A stretch of DNA of 64,000 bases from Anseongella ginsenosidimutans (GTDB lineage Bacteria; Bacteroidota; Bacteroidia; Sphingobacteriales; Sphingobacteriaceae): NCBI RefSeq assembly GCF_008033235.1, contig NZ_CP042432.1, positions 992,001 to 1,056,000 on the forward strand. Reading direction: 5' to 3'. The number at the start of each line of letters is the position of its first letter. Positions within the stretch are counted from its first letter, which is position 1. Position numbers and translations under genes: made by a program. This document shows, one piece after another, positions 60,894 to 64,000 of this stretch. The notes beneath the pieces are model-generated. The model was not told the DNA's origin. It was given only the letters and a program-made list of their open reading frames with translations, and ran no database searches.

Positions 60894-61545
60894 CGGTAAT
60901 GATTTCAATCGAGGGGTCTTTTCTTAAATATTCGCGAAGCTTGGTAATGTATACGTCAAGGGTGCGGGAATTAAAGAAGGAATCGTCTCCCCAGATTCGC
61001 AGGAGAATATCTTTTCGTTTAACCAAGGCATTCCGGTTTTCCATGAAGATCATCAGCAGGTTTGCTTCCCGGTAAGAGAGTTTGCGGGTGTCTGCACCAT
61101 TTTGCAGTTCATAACGAAGCGGGAAAAAAGTGTACTGGCCAAGCGGAATTATTTCGGGCGAAGGGCTGGAAAGGCCGCTGGTAAGCTGCAGCAGGTTGCT
61201 GATCCGGACAATCAGCTCTTCCATGCTGAAAGGCTTATGAATATAATCGTTTCCACCCGATTCAAAGCCTTTTAGCAGGTCTTCGGTTTGTGTTTTTGCC
61301 GTTAGGAAAATGATCGGAACCGTAGGGCTTATCCGGCGGATCTCCCTGGCAATGGTATAGCCGTCCTTTTCAGGAAGCATAATGTCGAGTACGCAGATAT
61401 CGGGTTTATTTCTCAGGAACGAGGCAATGGCTTCACCGCCGTCGGTTCCCATGCTTACAGAAAAATCCCGGCTTTCCAGGCTCTCCTTTACAATCCGGCC
61501 CAGCGCAGGTTCGTCCTCTATGTAAAGCACCTTAGTTCTTTTCAT
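60862..61545 (-). CDS. OmpR-family response regulator (RprY-like)
   Basis: The product has 227 residues. The receiver domain (1-118) has the acidic pocket Glu10-Asp11, phosphoacceptor Asp54 (CVLDIMLP) and the conserved Lys in YIHKPF. The winged-helix DNA-binding domain (about 130-227) has LSYREANLLMIF, DDSFFNSRTLDVYITKLREYL and ITVKGVGYHFV. Its gene start overlaps the histidine-kinase gene end by 14 bases, so the pair is coupled. A likely target is the divergent outer-membrane protein gene at 63299, whose upstream region contains a 7-bp-arm palindrome. Confidence 0.95.
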   Translation of the reverse strand: MKRTKVLYIEDEPALGRIVKESLESRDFSVSMGTDGGEAIASFLRNKPDICVLDIMLPEKDGYTIAREIRRISPTVPIIFLTAKTQTEDLLKGFESGGNDYIHKPFSMEELIVRISNLLQLTSGLSSPSPEIIPLGQYTFFPLRYELQNGADTRKLSYREANLLMIFMENRNALVKRKDILLRIWGDDSFFNSRTLDVYITKLREYLRKDPSIEIITVKGVGYHFVA

Positions 61546-63103
61546 AATGCTTTGGCAGATAAACGATAAAGGTGCTTCCCTTGCCGGGCTGGCTATCCAG
61601 CCGGATGGTTCCGCCGTGACTTTTTACTACTCCTGCCACGTAATTCAGTCCAAGGCCATGCCCCTTAATATTGTGTACATTACCACTGGGAACCCGGAAA
61701 AATTTTTCGAAGACCTTCTTATGGAATTCCGGCGGGATTCCGATGCCCTTATCCCGGATATTCAGCAAAACGCCGTCTTTCACGCATTTTAACCGTACGC
61801 TTATTTCAGGTTCACCAGGGCTGTATTTTAAGGCGTTGTCAAGCAGGTTATAAAATAAATTTACAATATGTGCTTTCCCTCCGCGGGCGCGGAAATCATC
61901 TCCTTCGGCATGAAAAGTTACGGATGCCCGCTTCTTTTCAAATACCAGTTTCATAGATGCGAGTACCTGGGCGACGACTTCCTTCAACTCAAAGGTTTCT
62001 ATATGGATCGCGATGCCTTTGCTTTCAAAAATGGCGGCCTTCAGGATATTATCCGTTAGCAGAGTAAGCCGGTTCAGCTCGTGCTGGGCTATTTCCAGGT
62101 ACTCATGGGTACGCTCCGGATCGTCAAGCGTCCGGAAACTACGGAGCGCTTCAATGGCGACGCTTGCGGTGGCTACCGGTGTTTTCAGTTCATGAGTCAT
62201 ATTGCTCACAAAGTCGTTTTTCAGCAGCATCAGCCGCTGCTGCATACGAAGGCTGCGGTACATGAAATAGAAAGAAATGCCTATGAACAGTATCATCACT
62301 AACGAAAAGAGCAGCTGCGGCGCCAGTTCGCCAAGGAGGAGCCAGCGGGAAGCAGCCTTTTCGAACTGTACTGAAACAATACCTGTCTGCGGAAGGAATA
62401 CATGCTCCGCGCGGGGCAGGCGTTCATCTTCATGATGAGTGATAAAGCGGGGGGAATCTTTTCGCCACCCGGGAATTGCGGGCAAATGGCTTTTAATTTG
62501 TTCGCCGGCTTCTTCTTTGCGTCCGAGGTAAAGCGTCCGGGGCGGGAACAGCGCCTTTGTATCGCTCATTAGCGTATCAAAGGGAGTTTTGATTACCTTA
62601 AACGGAATATAAATACCTGCCTCATCCAGTACTGCCCGATATTCTTTTTCAATATCCCGGATTCGCAGGGAATCAGCCTCCCGTAATATGAAGTAACTGG
62701 TAACGGAGTCTTTGTAATCGCTGACACGATCTTCCGGAAGCCGGGCAAAAGCGGCATTGCCCCTCCTTTTCGCGGAAGAAACAATGATGGAGATAGTAGC
62801 CGAATCAGGAACTGTGTTCAGGACCGACCGTGAAAAGGTACGGGGAAAAACAGTATCGGAGCGGCCGGGGGCCGGGAGAGAAGGGACGGGCAGGCTGTCA
62901 GCGGAGATCATTTCAATATTTTCCCGGATCAGCGAATCCTGCAGGCTCATGACAGTAGTTCTGAACAGAAAGCCTGTTTCCCTGTCAAATTGCTCCACGG
63001 CATTCTTATAGGAGCTTTTCAGCCAGAAGCCCTGTAAAACCAGTACCAGGATGATACTGCCGCTCATCATTGAAAGCGTCAGTGTGTTTTTTGACCTGCC
63101 CAT
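61532..63103 (-). CDS. Sensor histidine kinase (RprX-like)
   Basis: This is a 523-residue inner-membrane sensor. Helix 1 (about 10-27), a periplasmic domain of roughly 230 residues, helix 2 (about 262-285), then HisKA with the phosphorylated His in SNMTHELKTPVATA (near 310). The HATPase domain follows with NLLDNALKYSPGEPE (N box), DKGIGIPPEF (G1), KKVFEKFFRVP (F box) and GHGLGLNYVAGVV (G2). It phosphorylates the adjacent OmpR-type regulator. The signal is unknown. A minus-strand TAACTTTG promoter box lies at 63151-63158. Confidence 0.95.
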   Translation of the reverse strand: MGRSKNTLTLSMMSGSIILVLVLQGFWLKSSYKNAVEQFDRETGFLFRTTVMSLQDSLIRENIEMISADSLPVPSLPAPGRSDTVFPRTFSRSVLNTVPDSATISIIVSSAKRRGNAAFARLPEDRVSDYKDSVTSYFILREADSLRIRDIEKEYRAVLDEAGIYIPFKVIKTPFDTLMSDTKALFPPRTLYLGRKEEAGEQIKSHLPAIPGWRKDSPRFITHHEDERLPRAEHVFLPQTGIVSVQFEKAASRWLLLGELAPQLLFSLVMILFIGISFYFMYRSLRMQQRLMLLKNDFVSNMTHELKTPVATASVAIEALRSFRTLDDPERTHEYLEIAQHELNRLTLLTDNILKAAIFESKGIAIHIETFELKEVVAQVLASMKLVFEKKRASVTFHAEGDDFRARGGKAHIVNLFYNLLDNALKYSPGEPEISVRLKCVKDGVLLNIRDKGIGIPPEFHKKVFEKFFRVPSGNVHNIKGHGLGLNYVAGVVKSHGGTIRLDSQPGKGSTFIVYLPKHYEKN

Positions 63104-63150
63104 TCAGCGCTAAAAGTTAATAGTAACACAGCACTTGAAACTAATTCCTT

Positions 63151-63158
63151 CAAAGTTA
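63151..63158 (-). promoter_or_regulatory. Candidate -7 box of the histidine kinase operon
   Basis: CAAAGTTA on the plus strand reads TAACTTTG on the minus strand, an exact TAnnTTTG match 47 bases upstream of the kinase ATG at 63103. Confidence 0.45.
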
Positions 63159-63190
63159 AGGCGTTCTTTATATAACCCGCAGACTTTTAA

Positions 63191-63213
63191 CCTTAATTAA
63201 CATTTCATTAAGG
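63191..63213. promoter_or_regulatory. Palindrome between two-component operon and outer-membrane gene
   Basis: CCTTAAT (63191-63197) and ATTAAGG (63207-63213) are exact inverted arms with a 9-base spacer. The site lies between the two divergent promoters and is a candidate binding site for the OmpR-type regulator. Confidence 0.4.
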
Positions 63214-63244
63214 ACCATTAACCGCAGCCGGCCTGGCAGGCATA

Positions 63245-63252
63245 TAGATTTG
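63245..63252 (+). promoter_or_regulatory. Candidate -7 box of the outer-membrane beta-barrel gene
   Basis: TAGATTTG is an exact TAnnTTTG match 46 bases upstream of the ATG at 63299. Confidence 0.45.
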
Positions 63253-63298
63253 CTTCCATCTTTTAGCGCCCCGTTGAGGCGCCGGAAAATTCGGTAAA

Positions 63299-64000
63299 AT
63301 GAAAAAATGCTTCCTTGCCTGCTTGCTTTTGTTTTTCAGTTGTACTGCCTTCGGGCAGCAGTTTGGGATTACCGGGCGCCTGAGCGATTCACTGGGGCGT
63401 CCCTTGCCGAACGCCGCGGTGCAGTTAACCGCTGTGGCCGATTCTTCCCTGGTAAGTTTTGCGTTAAGTGACCGTAAGGGAAATTTCCGGATCAGGGGCC
63501 TGGAGTATGGCATTTACCTGCTGGAGATCACCTTCCTTGGCTACAGGCCTTATGCGCAAACTGTTTCGCCGCCGGAAAACGGCGGGATACTGGACCTGCG
63601 GAATATTTCGCTTGAACCAGCTTCCCAGGAACTGGAAGGCGTGACGGTGCAGGGAAAACGCCTGCCAATGCGCATCCATAACGATACCCTGGAATTCAAT
63701 GCAGGGGCCTTTGGCACAAGGCCGAATGCCGCGGTAGAAGACCTGCTGAAGAAGCTCCCGGGTGTGGAAGTGGACGCTGACGGGACTATCCGGGCCCAGG
63801 GAGAAGAAGTGGACCGGGTAACGGTGGATGGGGAAGAATTTTTCGGCGACGATCCGAAAATCGCCAGCCGTAACCTTCCGGCCGCGGCTGTGGATAATGT
63901 TCAGGTATTTGATAAGAAATCTGACAAAGCCATGTTCACGGGTGTTGATGACGGCCAGGAGCAGAAAACGATTAACCTGGAGCTAAAGGAAGGTTACCGG
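63299..64000 (+). CDS. Outer-membrane beta-barrel / TonB-receptor-like protein, partial (C-terminus beyond right edge)
   Basis: The first 234 residues are visible. A signal peptide (1-20, ending FGQ) is followed by a carboxypeptidase-regulatory-like domain (about 22-100, ITGRLSDSLGRPLPNAAVQL). A plug-like region follows, with NAAVEDLLKKLPGVEVDADGTI and RVTVDGEEFFGDDPKIASRNL. This is the start of the 'outer membrane beta-barrel family' (PF14905-like) proteins, which have a plug but usually lack a SusD partner. It is divergent from the histidine kinase/response regulator operon and may be its target. Confidence 0.9.
   Translation, partial: MKKCFLACLLLFFSCTAFGQQFGITGRLSDSLGRPLPNAAVQLTAVADSSLVSFALSDRKGNFRIRGLEYGIYLLEITFLGYRPYAQTVSPPENGGILDLRNISLEPASQELEGVTVQGKRLPMRIHNDTLEFNAGAFGTRPNAAVEDLLKKLPGVEVDADGTIRAQGEEVDRVTVDGEEFFGDDPKIASRNLPAAAVDNVQVFDKKSDKAMFTGVDDGQEQKTINLELKEGYR

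Noticed and set aside
1..64000. Mobile element or prophage
   Set aside because: No transposase, integrase, phage structural gene or flanking direct repeat was recognised, and gene order looks like ordinary Bacteroidota chromosome.

Overview
The window is 64 kb of a Bacteroidota chromosome. Supporting this are SusC/SusD pairs, FecR anti-sigma proteins with a DUF4974-type C-terminus, a DUF4249 lipoprotein, a dodecin, GH20 and ThuA/Gfo-Idh-MocA sugar genes, and many copies of the phylum's promoter element TAnnTTTG just upstream of genes. The gene content resembles soil or environmental Chitinophagales/Sphingobacteriales more than gut Bacteroides, but I cannot assign a genus. I found no tRNA, rRNA, CRISPR array, transposase or phage gene. 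Most genes look intact; two carry a disabling lesion (a wax-synthase-like acyltransferase and an SMP-30/gluconolactonase-like gene).

Layout. 1-3089 (minus): the N-terminal 600 residues of a SusC-type receptor running off the left edge, preceded by a FecR anti-sigma gene with no sigma gene beside it. 3204-10320 (plus): a tight operon of an unknown exported protein, a TonB-dependent receptor with STN domain, a DUF4249 lipoprotein and a large MG2/plug-like exported protein. 10424-17674 (plus): ECF sigma factor, FecR, STN-type SusC and SusD, a classic cell-surface-signalling nutrient locus. 17861-21354: a tail-anchored coiled-coil protein, a fatty-acid desaturase, a small membrane protein, a PepSY-like protein, and a wax-synthase-like MBOAT acyltransferase with its small membrane partner. 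21355-22070 is the only long gene-free stretch and is highly unusual: C-rich runs, a degenerate tandem array and a large hairpin.

22071-30169: a sugar-acid/glycoside cluster on the minus strand (mannonate dehydratase-like enolase, SDR, two Gfo/Idh/MocA oxidoreductases, ThuA) with a divergent LacI regulator and a convergent DUF6807 gene. 30348-31692: rbfA and two small membrane proteins. 31689-37508: a TetR regulator divergent from a second SusC/SusD pair, with a palindromic candidate operator between them, followed by an alkaline-phosphatase-superfamily enzyme.

38862-53581: mostly hydrolases (beta-lactamase-like serine hydrolase, GH20 hexosaminidase, M13 peptidase, sialate O-acetylesterase-like protein, Tat-exported phospholipase C), plus a small protein with a duplicated NPPHGQPGH motif, a DUF3352/MORN protein, a dodecin, a CPA1 Na+/H+ antiporter and a tiny XRE-like protein. 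53594-59541: M23 peptidase, frameshifted SMP-30 gene, membrane protein, second serine hydrolase, DUF1080 lipoprotein and DUF4251 protein. 59574-60893: an XRE regulator divergent from a nucleotidyltransferase-like/HEPN fusion. 60862-64000: an OmpR-type response regulator and histidine kinase, divergent from an outer-membrane beta-barrel protein running off the right edge.

Together the genes describe a polymer/glycoside scavenger: outer-membrane receptors capture oligomers under ECF/FecR or TetR control, exported hydrolases trim them, and the oxidoreductase/ThuA/DUF6807/DUF1080 proteins plus the dehydratase and SDR probably process the released or oxidised sugars.
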